DNA from: JAVBJV01 sp031546815
GTDB taxonomy: Bacteria > Pseudomonadota > Alphaproteobacteria > Acetobacterales > Acetobacteraceae
DNA length: 64,000 nucleotides
Direction of reading: 5' to 3'
Assembly (NCBI GenBank): GCA_031546815.1
Contig: JAVBJV010000027.1
Span: 1-64,000 of the forward strand
The notes under the pieces were generated by a model. It ran no database searches. It saw nothing but the letters and a program-made list of their open reading frames with translations, and was not told where the DNA came from. This document shows, piece after piece, positions 48,829 through 58,374 of this stretch (within the stretch, counting starts at the first letter, position 1; every line of letters begins with the position of its first letter). The position numbers and the translations under genes were made by a program.

Positions 48829-50055
48829 CTACCGAGCTGGCGTCGGGGGTGCAGCCCCGCCCGCAATTGCAAAGGAAAGATCCGCCACATCGAACAGGCG
48901 GCGCGACACGAAGGTCGCCTCTTCACGCGTGATCTTGCGTAAAGTTTCGGGCCGCTGGGCCACATCCTGCGGCGTGCGGCCAATCCGGCGGGCATTCATC
49001 AGCGTGCTGGACGCGCGCGTGGTGTCGGCGAACTGGCGGGCATAAGTCCCCACCATCGACGCCACCGTATCAGCCATCTCGGGCGCGGTCGGGCCACCTT
49101 CGGCCATACGCTTCCACTCGCTTTTGATCAGCGCCATCACGTCGGGCACGCGTGCGTTTTCCGTCGCCGTGCTGCCGACCAGAACCTCCACGCCGTCGAA
49201 GCGCGCAAGCCCGGCGCCAATGCCATAGGCAAGGCCGCCCTTCTCGCGCACTGCTTCCATCAGACGCGATCCGAAATCGCCGTTCGCCATAATCTGCAAC
49301 GCGATCTGCGCGGCCGCATCGTCGCTGCCCAGCATGCGCGCACCGCCGAAGCAGATGGCCGATTGCGGCACTGCCATCTCGGCACGTGCTTCGCCAAAAT
49401 TCACCACCCGGCGCAGCATTGGCGGGTCGAAATACCCGCTGGTCCACGGGCGCAGGCCCAGCGCACCCAGCGCCTCGGTCAACTGTTCGGGCGAGATCGC
49501 GCCAGCCGCCACGGCCAGCACTTCGCCTAGCGGTTCCGGCTTGCTGATCTGTGCATTGGCCAGCCCGTCCTCGGTCCCCTGGGAACGGCGCACAATCCGC
49601 TGCCCGGGTGCATACGCGTCGAGGAACGTGCGCAGTGCAATGCGGCGCGGGTTTTCGCGCTCGCGTCGCGCGGCAGCCACCATGCGGGCGCGTACGCGGC
49701 TCACGGCATCTTCCTGAAAACGCGGCGCAGTCAGCGCGAGGTTCACCAGATGGATCGCATCCGGCAGCACATTGGCCAGGCAGCGCAGCGACACGCCGAA
49801 CCAGTCGGGTTCCGCCCAGAACTGCAGCTCGATCGCCTTGTCGGCCAGCGCATCGGCAAACGCCGTTGCATCCAGATCGCCCGCACCTTCGGTCAGCAGC
49901 GCGGCAGACAATGCCGCCGCCCCTTCCTGCCCCAGTGGATCGAACCGCGCACCCGTCGGCCAGCCCAGCTGGATGGACACTGCGGGCACCGCATCGTCGC
50001 GCCACAGCCAGGCATCGCACAACGGCGTATTCACAACAGTCGGGGCACGCATCAT
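48829..50055 (-). CDS. M16 family peptidase-like protein without catalytic site
   Basis: 408 residues, fold of the M16B zinc peptidases: WPTGARFDPLGQEGAAALSAAL, EFGSRLME-type block NGDFGSRLMEAVREKGGLAYGIG (about 280-302) and FADTTRASSTLMN. The HxxEH zinc motif is missing; the position reads EGAAALSAALL. It is thus the structural partner of the active copy encoded just upstream, like alpha subunits in mitochondrial processing peptidase and bacterial M16 pairs. ATG 50055 overlaps the partner's stop. No signal peptide is visible, unlike the partner, which is unexpected for a periplasmic complex. Confidence 0.88.
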   Translation of the reverse strand: MMRAPTVVNTPLCDAWLWRDDAVPAVSIQLGWPTGARFDPLGQEGAAALSAALLTEGAGDLDATAFADALADKAIELQFWAEPDWFGVSLRCLANVLPDAIHLVNLALTAPRFQEDAVSRVRARMVAAARRERENPRRIALRTFLDAYAPGQRIVRRSQGTEDGLANAQISKPEPLGEVLAVAAGAISPEQLTEALGALGLRPWTSGYFDPPMLRRVVNFGEARAEMAVPQSAICFGGARMLGSDDAAAQIALQIMANGDFGSRLMEAVREKGGLAYGIGAGLARFDGVEVLVGSTATENARVPDVMALIKSEWKRMAEGGPTAPEMADTVASMVGTYARQFADTTRASSTLMNARRIGRTPQDVAQRPETLRKITREEATFVSRRLFDVADLSFAIAGGAAPPTPAR

Positions 50056-51419
50056 GCTGGCATCACCCATCCGGTCACATTCGGTGCCTTGCCCAGCACG
50101 TCGCGCAATGCGGCGTGCACGGCATCGCGCGTCACCGCGCCGACGCTCTCGGGCCAGTATTCCACGATATCGAGCGGCAGATCCGCCGCCAGATACGACC
50201 CCACGATCTGCGCCGCGCCCTGCACGGAATCGAGCGCCAGCAGCGCCCCGGCCGTTGCCTGGCGGATGGCGCGCGCGGTTTCTTCCTCGGTCGGGCCGTT
50301 GTCGATCAGATCGGACAGCAGCCCCTGCAACGCGGATTCCAGCTTGGCCGGTTCCACGCCCGGACGCGGCGTCGCGCCAATGGCAAATTCGCTCCAGCCC
50401 GAAGTCTGGTCGTCGTAGGCAGCCCAGACATTGTTCGCCAGACCGCTTGCCACCAGCGTGCGGTGCAACCGTCCGCCGGGGCCGGAGTCCAGAATGCCGT
50501 TCAACACGTTCAGCGGCATCACGTGCTGCCGCCCGGCGGTGTTCAGCCCGGGGGCGATCCACACGCGGCTCAGCATCGGGTCCGACAGACCGGCTTCTTT
50601 CTTTTCGATCCGCGCTTCTGTCACGCTGGTGGGCGCGGCGGCTTCGGTGCGGGCGGTAAAGCTGCGCGCCGGAATGGGACCGTAGATTTCCTCGGCCCGC
50701 TTGCGCACATCGGCCCCGCCCAGCACCACCAGCACAGCGTTGCCCGGCGCGTAATGCGCGGCCTGAAACGCCGCCAGGTCCGAGCGGGTAATTGCGTTGA
50801 TATCCTCGGCCGAGCCGATCACCGGGCGACCGCGCAGATGGCTGCCCCACAGCGCCGTCGACAGCGTTTCCCGAAACCGCGCGCGCGGCGAGGATTCGGT
50901 CCGCATGCGCCGTTCTTCCAGAATGACGCGGCGTTCGGAATTCAGTTCAGCCTGCGGCAACAATGCGTGCACGAAGCGGTCCGCATCCATGCGCATCACT
51001 GTGGCCAGATCGTCCGCCGCCACTTCCTCGTGATAGGCCGTCACGTCGAGCGAGGTGAACGCGTTATCGCTGCCGCCCAACCGGCTGACCCGGCGCGAGA
51101 ATTCGCCCGAGGGAACGGTGGGCGTGCCCTTGAACATCATATGTTCGATGAAATGCGCGGTGCCGCCACGGCCGGCGCGGTCCATCAGGCCGCCGGCCTT
51201 CACCCACAACATCTGCACCGCCACCGGGCTGCCGGGGCGCGGAATATGCGCCAGCGTCAGCCCGTTCGGCAGTTTGCTGACCTGCGCGTTGAACAGCTTG
51301 CGGCGTGCAGGTGCAGGTGCTGGCGGCGGTTGCGCATGTGCGGGATCACCCGCTGCATACATAACCGCAGCCGCTGCCGGCAGGATCAGGGCCGTGCGGC
51401 GGGTCAGTCCATCGGACAT
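50052..51419 (-). CDS. M16 family zinc peptidase, active subunit
   Basis: 455 residues. The N terminus is a signal peptide with a twin-arginine look (LTRRTALILPAAAAVMYA, cleavage near AHA-Q, residue 29). The inverted zinc motif HFIEH is at 89-93 (GGTAHFIEHMMFKG), with ELNSERRVILEER about 75 residues on supplying the third ligand, and GPGGRLHRTLVASGLA in the second half. Periplasmic peptidase of unknown substrate, likely a heterodimer with the next product. ATG 51419 is preferred; a TTG three codons upstream is possible. Downstream of the DUF3035 lipoprotein gene by 26 bases. Confidence 0.92.
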   Translation of the reverse strand: MSDGLTRRTALILPAAAAVMYAAGDPAHAQPPPAPAPARRKLFNAQVSKLPNGLTLAHIPRPGSPVAVQMLWVKAGGLMDRAGRGGTAHFIEHMMFKGTPTVPSGEFSRRVSRLGGSDNAFTSLDVTAYHEEVAADDLATVMRMDADRFVHALLPQAELNSERRVILEERRMRTESSPRARFRETLSTALWGSHLRGRPVIGSAEDINAITRSDLAAFQAAHYAPGNAVLVVLGGADVRKRAEEIYGPIPARSFTARTEAAAPTSVTEARIEKKEAGLSDPMLSRVWIAPGLNTAGRQHVMPLNVLNGILDSGPGGRLHRTLVASGLANNVWAAYDDQTSGWSEFAIGATPRPGVEPAKLESALQGLLSDLIDNGPTEEETARAIRQATAGALLALDSVQGAAQIVGSYLAADLPLDIVEYWPESVGAVTRDAVHAALRDVLGKAPNVTGWVMPA

Positions 51420-51445
51420 GTGTTTCAAACCTCGGTCAGAACGGC

Positions 51446-52012
51446 CTAGAACAGGCCTTCGAACAACCCACGATTCTCGCGCTGGATCACCGGTGTATCG
51501 CCGGTGGTCTGCGGCTGGCCTTGCGCAGCGTTGTCGCGCAGACGCTGCGCTTCACGCTGTGCATCCAGCGCTGTGCCGGGCTGCGGTGTGTCGCGCCAGA
51601 ACAGCAGACGGTCGGTCAGACCGCGATCGGCGGAATTCAGCGATTCGCTTTCGCGAGTGATCTGGCTGCGGATATCGGCCGGAGCATTCGGCCCCGCTGC
51701 CGACAACAACGCCGCTTCGCCACCGCTGGCGCGCGCCGTGCCCTGACGGCCCGACGCACGGTCGAACGAGGCCTGTGGGTTCAGCACCGCTTCGGCGGCA
51801 TCACGCGGGGACTGTTCCTGCGGACGGCGCACACCGGGGGTCGGCTGCTGCAGCGTGTTGAAGTCAGGCGGCATGCTGAGCGGCGCGCGGGTCGTCACCT
51901 GGAACTCGTCCGGCGCGTCGTGCGCCAGGCCCAGATTACGCATCACATTGTCGCCACACCCGGCAAGCAGGAGCGGCAGCGCAGAAACGGCAAACAGAGT
52001 TCTGATCTTCAT
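51446..52012 (-). CDS. DUF3035 (BamF-like) lipoprotein
   Basis: 188 residues. Lipobox LAGC (lipidated Cys at residue 19), then the conserved DAPDEFQVTTRAPLSMPPDF block that defines DUF3035, followed by a Gln/Ala-rich region with little predicted structure and the end QRENRGLFEGLF. Alphaproteobacterial members have been described as BamF-like subunits of the beta-barrel assembly machinery. Position between lspA, which matures lipoproteins, and an M16 peptidase is the usual one. Confidence 0.87.
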   Translation of the reverse strand: MKIRTLFAVSALPLLLAGCGDNVMRNLGLAHDAPDEFQVTTRAPLSMPPDFNTLQQPTPGVRRPQEQSPRDAAEAVLNPQASFDRASGRQGTARASGGEAALLSAAGPNAPADIRSQITRESESLNSADRGLTDRLLFWRDTPQPGTALDAQREAQRLRDNAAQGQPQTTGDTPVIQRENRGLFEGLF

Positions 52013-52015
52013 GAC

Positions 52016-52492
52016 CTAATTCCTAGGCGTGCGTTGTGGCCGAAACATGGCATCGCCTACAAGAAGAACGACGCCGCAGACAATTGCCGCATCGGCAACG
52101 TTGAAAACATACCACGACCAGCCGAAAGCGTGAGCGTGAATAAAGTCCACAACGGCTCCGAAACGAAAACGATCAATCACATTACCGATAGCCCCACCCG
52201 CCACCGCCCCCAGCGCCAGCGCGGTCAGGCGGTTTTCGGCGCGGGCCATCCAGACCAGCAGCAGAATCACCACCACGGCGGCAATTCCGGCCAGGATCAG
52301 CGCGTGGGTGGGGCTGTCACCCGTCATCAGGCCAAAGGTGACGCCGCGGTTCCAGACCATGGTCAGGTTCAGAAACGGCATGACCGGCACGTCGAGGATC
52401 TCGGGCAGGCGCAGGATTTCCAGCACCCACCATTTCGACGCCTGATCGGCAGCCAGCACCACCAGCGCGGAGAGCAGCCCCAGACGCAACAT
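52016..52492 (-). CDS. lspA: Lipoprotein signal peptidase
   Basis: 158 residues, four membrane helices, aspartyl protease of the inner membrane that removes signal peptides from prolipoproteins. DQASKWWVL, NRGVTFGL, GNVIDRFRFGAVVDFI (first catalytic Asp) and FNVADAAI (second catalytic Asp) are all present. ATG 52492 overlaps the ileS stop as TGATG; the DUF3035 lipoprotein gene, one likely client, follows after three bases. Confidence 0.96.
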   Translation of the reverse strand: MLRLGLLSALVVLAADQASKWWVLEILRLPEILDVPVMPFLNLTMVWNRGVTFGLMTGDSPTHALILAGIAAVVVILLLVWMARAENRLTALALGAVAGGAIGNVIDRFRFGAVVDFIHAHAFGWSWYVFNVADAAIVCGVVLLVGDAMFRPQRTPRN

Positions 52493-55314
52493 CAGCGGCA
52501 GACCAGTCCGCTCTCGATCGCATCCGCACAGCGACCGCAGAGCGCGGCGTGCTTCGCGTTCCGCCCCACTTCGGGCAGCACGCGCCAGCAGCGAACGCAT
52601 TTCTCGCCCTCGGCCTTGGCGAATACCACGCCGATATCGGGCTGTTCGGGCTGGGTGAACGCATCCGCCGGGACCGGCGCGGCGCTGACCTGCATGGCGG
52701 AGACAATCGACAGTTCCGCCCAGCCTTCCGCATCCAGCCGGGCCAGATCGGCGGCGGGCAGGTGCAACGTGGGGGCGGCCTGCAGCGGTGCGCCAATATC
52801 GCCTGCCACGCGCGCCTTTTCCAGCGCGCCGGTTACCACGCGGCGAATATCGCGCAGGCGGGTCCATTCCGCCGCCAGCGCGTCGTTCTTCCAGTCGGCC
52901 GGAATTTCCGGGAACTGCTGCAGATGGACCGAGGTTTCTTCCCCGAACCGCACCGTCCACGCTTCTTCCGCCGTGAAGCACAGCACCGGAGCCAGCCAGG
53001 CGCACAGGCAGCGGTGCAGATGGTCCAGCACCGTGCGCGATGCGCGACGACGCAGACTATCCGGACGGTCGCAATACAGCGCGTCCTTGCGCACGTCGAA
53101 ATAGAACGCCGACAGATCCTGTCCGCAGAACGCATGGATCTGCGCATAGACGCCGGTCCAGTCGTAACTGGTGGTCGCCTTGCGCATCAGCACGTCCAGT
53201 TCCGACAGGCGATGCAATACATAACGCTCCAGCGCGGGCATCTGGCCCACCGGCAGGCGCTCGGCCTCGGTAAAGCCCTCCAGCGAACCAAGCAGCCAGC
53301 GCAGCGTGTTGCGCAGGCGGCGATACAGTTCGGCCTGCTGCTTCAGGATCTCGTCCCCGATGCGCAGATCTTCCGACGTGTCGGACGACATGATCCACAG
53401 GCGCAGAATATCCGCGCCGTATTTGTCCACCACCGTCTGCGGCGCGGTGACGTTGCCCAGCGACTTGGACATTTTGCGGCCCTGCTGGTCCATCACAAAG
53501 CCGTGCGTCAGCACTGCCTTGAACGGAGCGCGCCCGCGCGTGCCGACCGATTCCAGCAGCGAGGAATGGAACCAGCCGCGATGCTGGTCCGACCCTTCCA
53601 GATACAGATCGGCAGGCGATTTCATCCCGCGCGCTTCCAGCACGAAAGCATGGGTCGAACCGGATTCGAACCACACGTCGACGATGTCCATCACCTGTTC
53701 GTAATCGTCCGGGTTACGCCCTTCACCCAGGAACCGTGCGGCGGCGCCGGGCTTGTACCAGGCGTCGGCACCTTCTTCGCGGAAGGCTGTGGTGATGCGG
53801 TCCATCACCGCGGCATCGCGCAGCGGTTCGCCGCTGGACTTCAGCACAAACACCGGGATCGGCACGCCCCAGGCGCGCTGGCGGCTGATGCACCAGTCGG
53901 GGCGCGAGGCGATCATCGAGCCGATGCGATTGCGCCCCTGATCGGGCACGAAATACGTGTTGGCGATTTCTTCCAGCGCGATCTTGCGGATCTGCCGGTC
54001 GTCGTCCATCGCGATGAACCATTGCGGCGTGGCGCGGAAGATCAGCGGCGCTTTCGAACGCCACGAATGCGGGTAGGAATGCAGCAGCGTGCCGCGCGCC
54101 AGCAGGTTGCCTGCCTCGGTCAGTTTCGTGCAGACCGGATCGCCAGCCTTGTACACATGCACACCAGCGAAATGCGGCACCCAGGCGTTGAACGTGCCAT
54201 CATCGCCCACGGTTTCCGGCACCGGCAGCTTGTGCGCACGGCCCAGATGAAAGTCGTCCTCGCCATGGCTGGGGGCGATGTGCACGAAGCCGGTGCCGGC
54301 ATCGGTGGTGACGAACTCACCAGCCAGCAGCGGCACGTCGTGGTCATACCCATGTCCGCGCAGCGGATGTGCGGCGATTGTGCCCGCCAGTTCGGCGCCC
54401 TTTAACACACGCACCACATGATGCGTGGCAATGCCCGACTTCTCACACAGATCGCCCAGCAGCGGCAGCGCGGCCAGCAACAGGTCGCCGTGCTTCAGAG
54501 GCGAGCCTTCATTCACGCTGTCCACCCGCACCAGCGCGTAGTCGATCTCGTCGCCATAGGCGATGGCGCGGTTGCCGGGCATGGTCCAGGGTGTGGTGGT
54601 CCAGATCACCACACGCGCGCCGATCAGGTCCTTGTGCGGCGAAGTGTGCACCGGGAAGGCGACCCAGATCGTCGTGCTGGTGTGGTCGTGGTATTCGACT
54701 TCGGCTTCCGCCAGCGCAGTCTTTTCCACCGGCGACCACATCACCGGGCGCAGACCGCGATAGAGCGAGCCGTTCATCAGGAACTTGCCGATCTCGCCCG
54801 CGATCACGGATTCAGATCCAAAATCCATCGTGGCGTAGCGATTGGTGAAATCTCCCTCAACGCCCAGACGGCGGAATTCATCGGTCTGCACCTTCAGCCA
54901 ATGCTGGGCATAGGCGCGGCATTCCGCGCGGAACTGCAGGACGGGTACGGCGTCCTTGTCCTTCTTCGCTTTGCGGTATTCTTCCTCGATCTTCCATTCG
55001 ATCGGCAGGCCGTGGCAGTCCCAGCCGGGGATGTAGTTCGCATCGAACCCGGCCATCTGGCGCGTGCGGTTGATGACGTCCTTCAGCACCTTGTTCAGCG
55101 CGTGACCGATATGCAGGTTGCCGTTCGCATACGGGGGGCCATCGTGCAGCACGAAACTCTCGCGGCCCTTGCTCTCGGCGCGGATGCGGCCCAGCAGGCC
55201 CATCTTTTCCCATCGCGCCAGGGTCTGCGGTTCGCGCACCGGCAGATCAGCCTTCATCGGAAAGGGGGTCTTCGGCAGGAAAACGGTGTTCTTGTAGTCG
55301 GGCGCTTCGGTCAT
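52492..55314 (-). CDS. ileS: Isoleucine-tRNA ligase
   Basis: 940 residues from ATG 55314. Class I synthetase: PYANGNLHIGHALNK (HIGH), KMSKSLGNV, the editing domain with TTTPWTMPGNRAIAY and DAGTGFVHIAPSHGEDD, and the C-terminal zinc site CVRCWRVLPEVGRNAKHAAL followed by CGRC. Bacterial-type, soluble. In-frame ATGs at 55326 and 55338 and a longer GTG are possible starts; 55314 puts DYKNTVFLPKTPFPM in the usual place. Between ribF and lspA, the classical ribF-ileS-lspA order. Confidence 0.97.
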   Translation of the reverse strand: MTEAPDYKNTVFLPKTPFPMKADLPVREPQTLARWEKMGLLGRIRAESKGRESFVLHDGPPYANGNLHIGHALNKVLKDVINRTRQMAGFDANYIPGWDCHGLPIEWKIEEEYRKAKKDKDAVPVLQFRAECRAYAQHWLKVQTDEFRRLGVEGDFTNRYATMDFGSESVIAGEIGKFLMNGSLYRGLRPVMWSPVEKTALAEAEVEYHDHTSTTIWVAFPVHTSPHKDLIGARVVIWTTTPWTMPGNRAIAYGDEIDYALVRVDSVNEGSPLKHGDLLLAALPLLGDLCEKSGIATHHVVRVLKGAELAGTIAAHPLRGHGYDHDVPLLAGEFVTTDAGTGFVHIAPSHGEDDFHLGRAHKLPVPETVGDDGTFNAWVPHFAGVHVYKAGDPVCTKLTEAGNLLARGTLLHSYPHSWRSKAPLIFRATPQWFIAMDDDRQIRKIALEEIANTYFVPDQGRNRIGSMIASRPDWCISRQRAWGVPIPVFVLKSSGEPLRDAAVMDRITTAFREEGADAWYKPGAAARFLGEGRNPDDYEQVMDIVDVWFESGSTHAFVLEARGMKSPADLYLEGSDQHRGWFHSSLLESVGTRGRAPFKAVLTHGFVMDQQGRKMSKSLGNVTAPQTVVDKYGADILRLWIMSSDTSEDLRIGDEILKQQAELYRRLRNTLRWLLGSLEGFTEAERLPVGQMPALERYVLHRLSELDVLMRKATTSYDWTGVYAQIHAFCGQDLSAFYFDVRKDALYCDRPDSLRRRASRTVLDHLHRCLCAWLAPVLCFTAEEAWTVRFGEETSVHLQQFPEIPADWKNDALAAEWTRLRDIRRVVTGALEKARVAGDIGAPLQAAPTLHLPAADLARLDAEGWAELSIVSAMQVSAAPVPADAFTQPEQPDIGVVFAKAEGEKCVRCWRVLPEVGRNAKHAALCGRCADAIESGLVCR

Positions 55315-55453
55315 CGTGGGACTCATCTGGAACTGCATGCGGCATCGCGCCGCACGCCATACTGGGTGTTCAGGCACGCAAAACGGCTCCCCGACCCCCT
55401 AAGCGGAGGCCGGGCCGGTAATTCGTGCCTTGAAATCCCACAACATGCGTTTG

Positions 55454-56395
55454 TTATGACGACGGGAACTGCAAACGGTCAAGCACCGCACGCGCCTGCA
55501 CGGCATCCGCCTCGATCTGGGTCTTCAGGGCCTCGAAAGACGCGAATTTCTGCTCGGGGCGCAGGAAGCCGTGCAGGGCGACGTTCAGCTCCGCGCCGTA
55601 CAGATCTTCCGCGAAGTCGAACAGGTGCACTTCCAGCCGGGATTCGGTGTCGTCCGCCACGGTCGGGCGACGGCCGATATTGGCCACGCCCGGCACCACG
55701 CGCCCGTCCGGCAGGCGCGCCGTGACGGCGTAAACCCCACGCGCCGGTTCCAGATGGCGGCCCAGCGCGATGTTGGTAGTCGGGAACCCGATGGTGCGGC
55801 CGCGTGCCGCGCCGTGCGCCACGGTACCGCGAATGGTCCATGGGCGACCCAGCTTGTTGATGGCGCGTTCGGGGTAGCCGTCCTGCAATACCCGGCGGAT
55901 GCGGGTGGAGGAGATCGGTCCCTCGGCATCGCCCAGCGGGGGGACGATGGACAGGCCCATGCCCAGCGCCTCGGCCCGGTCGGCCAGGAACGCCACATCG
56001 CCGCCGCGCCGGTGGCCAAAGGCAAAATCCGGCCCGCAGGCCAGATGCCGCGCACCCAGGCCGGTGTGCAGGATGTCAGCGACAAATTCTTCTGCCGTCA
56101 GATTGCTGAACGCGGCGTCGAAGTTCAGCGCGTAGACGATGGTGACGCCCAGTGCCGCCAGCGCGTCGCATTTTTCGGCCAGCAAGGTCAGGCGGAAGGG
56201 CGGGTCCTGCGGGCGGAACACCTCGCGCGGGTGCGGCTCGAACGTCAACGCGGCGAGCGGCGCGTTGGGCCGTGCCGCATGGGCCGCGCGCACCACTGCG
56301 GCGTGGCCGATATGCACACCATCGAAATTGCCCAGCGCAACGCTGGCCCCGCGCAGATCGGCGGGCACTTCGCGCCAGTCGGTGACGATCTGCAT
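55454..56395 (-). CDS. ribF: Bifunctional riboflavin kinase/FAD synthetase
   Basis: 313 residues. The adenylyltransferase half has ALGNFDGVHIGH (about 20-31), VGPDFAFGHRRGGD-type block (CGPDFAFGHRRGGD) and ISSTRIRRVLQDG. The riboflavin kinase half has RTIGFPTTNI and RGVYAVTARL, then VHLFDF. Full length. Starts four bases after the hisA stop and precedes ileS by about 140 bases, which contain no gene. Confidence 0.96.
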   Translation of the reverse strand: MQIVTDWREVPADLRGASVALGNFDGVHIGHAAVVRAAHAARPNAPLAALTFEPHPREVFRPQDPPFRLTLLAEKCDALAALGVTIVYALNFDAAFSNLTAEEFVADILHTGLGARHLACGPDFAFGHRRGGDVAFLADRAEALGMGLSIVPPLGDAEGPISSTRIRRVLQDGYPERAINKLGRPWTIRGTVAHGAARGRTIGFPTTNIALGRHLEPARGVYAVTARLPDGRVVPGVANIGRRPTVADDTESRLEVHLFDFAEDLYGAELNVALHGFLRPEQKFASFEALKTQIEADAVQARAVLDRLQFPSS

Positions 56396-56399
56396 ATAA

Positions 56400-57131
56400 T
56401 TACGCCGCGAACAGCGCCAGCGCGGCGCGCGGGTCGACCCGCCCGTCGTACAGCGCGCGACCGACGATCACGCCTTCGATCCCCGGTTCGTTCAGCACCT
56501 TCAGCGCCGCCAGATCGTCGATCTGGCCGACCCCGCCGGAGGCGATCACCGGCGTGGAAATCCGCCGCGCCAGATTGGCCGTCTGTTCCAGGTTCAGGCC
56601 GGTCAGCATGCCGTCGCGGCTGATGTCGGTGTAGATGATCGCGGCAACGCCCGCGTCCTCGAACTTCAGGGCCAGGTCGGTCGCCGTGATGTCCGATGTT
56701 TCGGCCCAGCCTTCAGTCGCCACCATGCCGTCGCGCGCATCGATCCCCACAGCAACGCGACCCGGAAAGGCGCGACACGCCTCGATCACAAAGGAGGGGT
56801 TCTTCGCCGCTGCACTGCCCAGGATCACCCGGCGGATACCCGCCGTCAGCCAGCGTTCGACCGCCGCCATGTCGCGGATACCACCGCCCAGCTGCACCGG
56901 GATCGTCGCCGCGCCCAGAATGGCGGAGACGGCTTCGGCGTTTTCACTGCGGCCGGCGAATGCGCCGTTCAGGTCCACCACGTGCAGCCATGCGCACCCG
57001 GCATCCTGCCAGGCGCGTGCCTGTGCGGCGGGGTCGTCGGAATACACGGTGGCGTCGTCCATTTCGCCGCGGCGCAGGCGCACGCAGGATCCGTCTTTCA
57101 GGTCGATGGCGGGGTAGAGCGTAAGCGACAT
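56400..57131 (-). CDS. hisA: ProFAR isomerase
   Basis: 243-residue TIM barrel, fourth step of histidine synthesis. LYPAIDLKDGSCVRLRRG (first catalytic Asp in AIDLKDG), VQLGGGIRDM, GIDARDG, YTDISRDGMLTG (second catalytic Asp) and VIASGGVGQIDDL are present. The AIDLKDG start separates it from HisF. ATG overlaps the stop of the GNAT gene (TAATG). Confidence 0.96.
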   Translation of the reverse strand: MSLTLYPAIDLKDGSCVRLRRGEMDDATVYSDDPAAQARAWQDAGCAWLHVVDLNGAFAGRSENAEAVSAILGAATIPVQLGGGIRDMAAVERWLTAGIRRVILGSAAAKNPSFVIEACRAFPGRVAVGIDARDGMVATEGWAETSDITATDLALKFEDAGVAAIIYTDISRDGMLTGLNLEQTANLARRISTPVIASGGVGQIDDLAALKVLNEPGIEGVIVGRALYDGRVDPRAALALFAA

Positions 57132-57733
57132 TATTTCGCGGCCTCCAGCCGGCGGCCGGACCGCGCGTCCAGCATCTTGCAGTAATAAAATCCGCGAATG
57201 GTCCGCCCGTTCACCAGCGCATAGGCCGGGTGTTCGCCCCAGCGCTGGTAGCCCAGACGTTCATACATCGCGATGGCGGCTTCCTGGGTCTCGCGCACAT
57301 CCAGATTGAGCACATGCGCCCCCATGGCGCGCGCCATTTCTTCCACCCGTTCGGTCAACATGCGCGCCAGTCCGTGGCCGCGCGCGTAAGGCGCGATAAA
57401 CGCCCGCATCAGCGTGGCGGAAAATGCCTGTGCCTCGTTATGGCGCGGCGGACGCACCAGCTGGGCCGACCCCACGATCCGCCCGTTCAGCCGCGCCACC
57501 AGCAGAATGTGTTCCGGCACCAGCAGAACGCCACTGAACCAGCGCGCCAGCGCGGAATGTCCCGGCGGCGTCACCCAGCCGAACCCACCACCCTCGATAA
57601 TCGCGGCAGTGGCGGCTTCGCACAGTGCCTCCATATCGGCGTCGTCGAGTTCGGTCACCCGTTCGATCAGCAATTGCACGCTGGTATTTTCTTCGGCCCG
57701 GGGCGGGCTGGAGATCATGCTGTCGTAAGCCAT
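57131..57733 (-). CDS. GNAT family N-acetyltransferase inserted in the his cluster
   Basis: 200 residues. Acetyl-CoA-binding block FIAPYARGHGLARMLTERVE (Q/RxxGxG/A type) with LVARLNGRIVGSAQL before it and LNLDVRETQEAAIAMYERLG after it, the typical GNAT core. Substrate unknown. The longer ATG start at 57733 has GGGAG seven bases upstream. It sits between hisH and hisA in overlapping fashion, so it is expressed with histidine genes; whether it acts in that pathway is not known. Confidence 0.88.
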   Translation of the reverse strand: MAYDSMISSPPRAEENTSVQLLIERVTELDDADMEALCEAATAAIIEGGGFGWVTPPGHSALARWFSGVLLVPEHILLVARLNGRIVGSAQLVRPPRHNEAQAFSATLMRAFIAPYARGHGLARMLTERVEEMARAMGAHVLNLDVRETQEAAIAMYERLGYQRWGEHPAYALVNGRTIRGFYYCKMLDARSGRRLEAAK

Positions 57734-57734
57734 G

Positions 57735-58373
57735 TTACGGCTCCCAGCGCAGGAAGTTACCCAGCAGACGCAGCCCGGCAGACTGCGATTTCTCGACGTG
57801 GAACTGGGTTCCGGCGCGGTTGCCCTCGGCCACCATCGCCACGACCGGCCCACCATAGTCGGTGGTGGCCAGCACCTGGGCGGGGTTGGCCGCCGTCAGC
57901 GCGTAACTGTGCACGAAATACATGTGCTCCCCCGGTGCAATACCATCCAGCAATGGGTGGCTATGTGGGGTGAAGTCGAGCGTATTCCAGCCCATCTGTG
58001 GTAATCTGAGGGTCGGCGCGGCGATTTCGGCGATATCGCCCTGCACCCAGCCAAAACCCGAGGTAACCCGGTGTTCAAGCCCGCGCTGCGCCATCAGCTG
58101 CATGCCGACGCAGATGCCCAGGAACGGGGTGCCCGCATCGGTCGCCTCGATAATCGCCTCGGTCATACCGGTCACCGCCCGCAGGCCCATGGCGCAGTCG
58201 GCGAAGGCGCCCTGACCGGGCAACACAATGCGGTCGGCGCTGCGGACCGTGTCCGGATCATTCGTGATGAACACCTGCACCGACACGCCGATCAGGTCGG
58301 CGGCCCGGTCCAGCGCACGCGCGGCCGAGGTCAGGTTGCCCGACCCGTAATCGACGACGGCGATCTGCATCAT
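57735..58373 (-). CDS. hisH: Imidazole glycerol phosphate synthase subunit HisH
   Basis: 212 residues, glutaminase subunit. IAVVDYGSGNLTS at the start, oxyanion region VLPGQGAFADCM-like block, nucleophile in FLGICVGMQLMA (Cys about 89), and QFHVEKSQ near the end with the catalytic His and Glu (usual reading FHPEKSQ). ATG 58373 or the adjacent ATG 58370. Its synthase partner HisF is not encoded in this window. Starts one base after the hisB stop. Confidence 0.95.
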   Translation of the reverse strand: MMQIAVVDYGSGNLTSAARALDRAADLIGVSVQVFITNDPDTVRSADRIVLPGQGAFADCAMGLRAVTGMTEAIIEATDAGTPFLGICVGMQLMAQRGLEHRVTSGFGWVQGDIAEIAAPTLRLPQMGWNTLDFTPHSHPLLDGIAPGEHMYFVHSYALTAANPAQVLATTDYGGPVVAMVAEGNRAGTQFHVEKSQSAGLRLLGNFLRWEP

Positions 58374-58374
58374 G

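Noticed and set aside
45547..48942. A 1131-codon plus-strand open frame
   Set aside because: It is antisense to mutL and pgi, which both have complete motif sets; its composition is that of a reverse-strand shadow.
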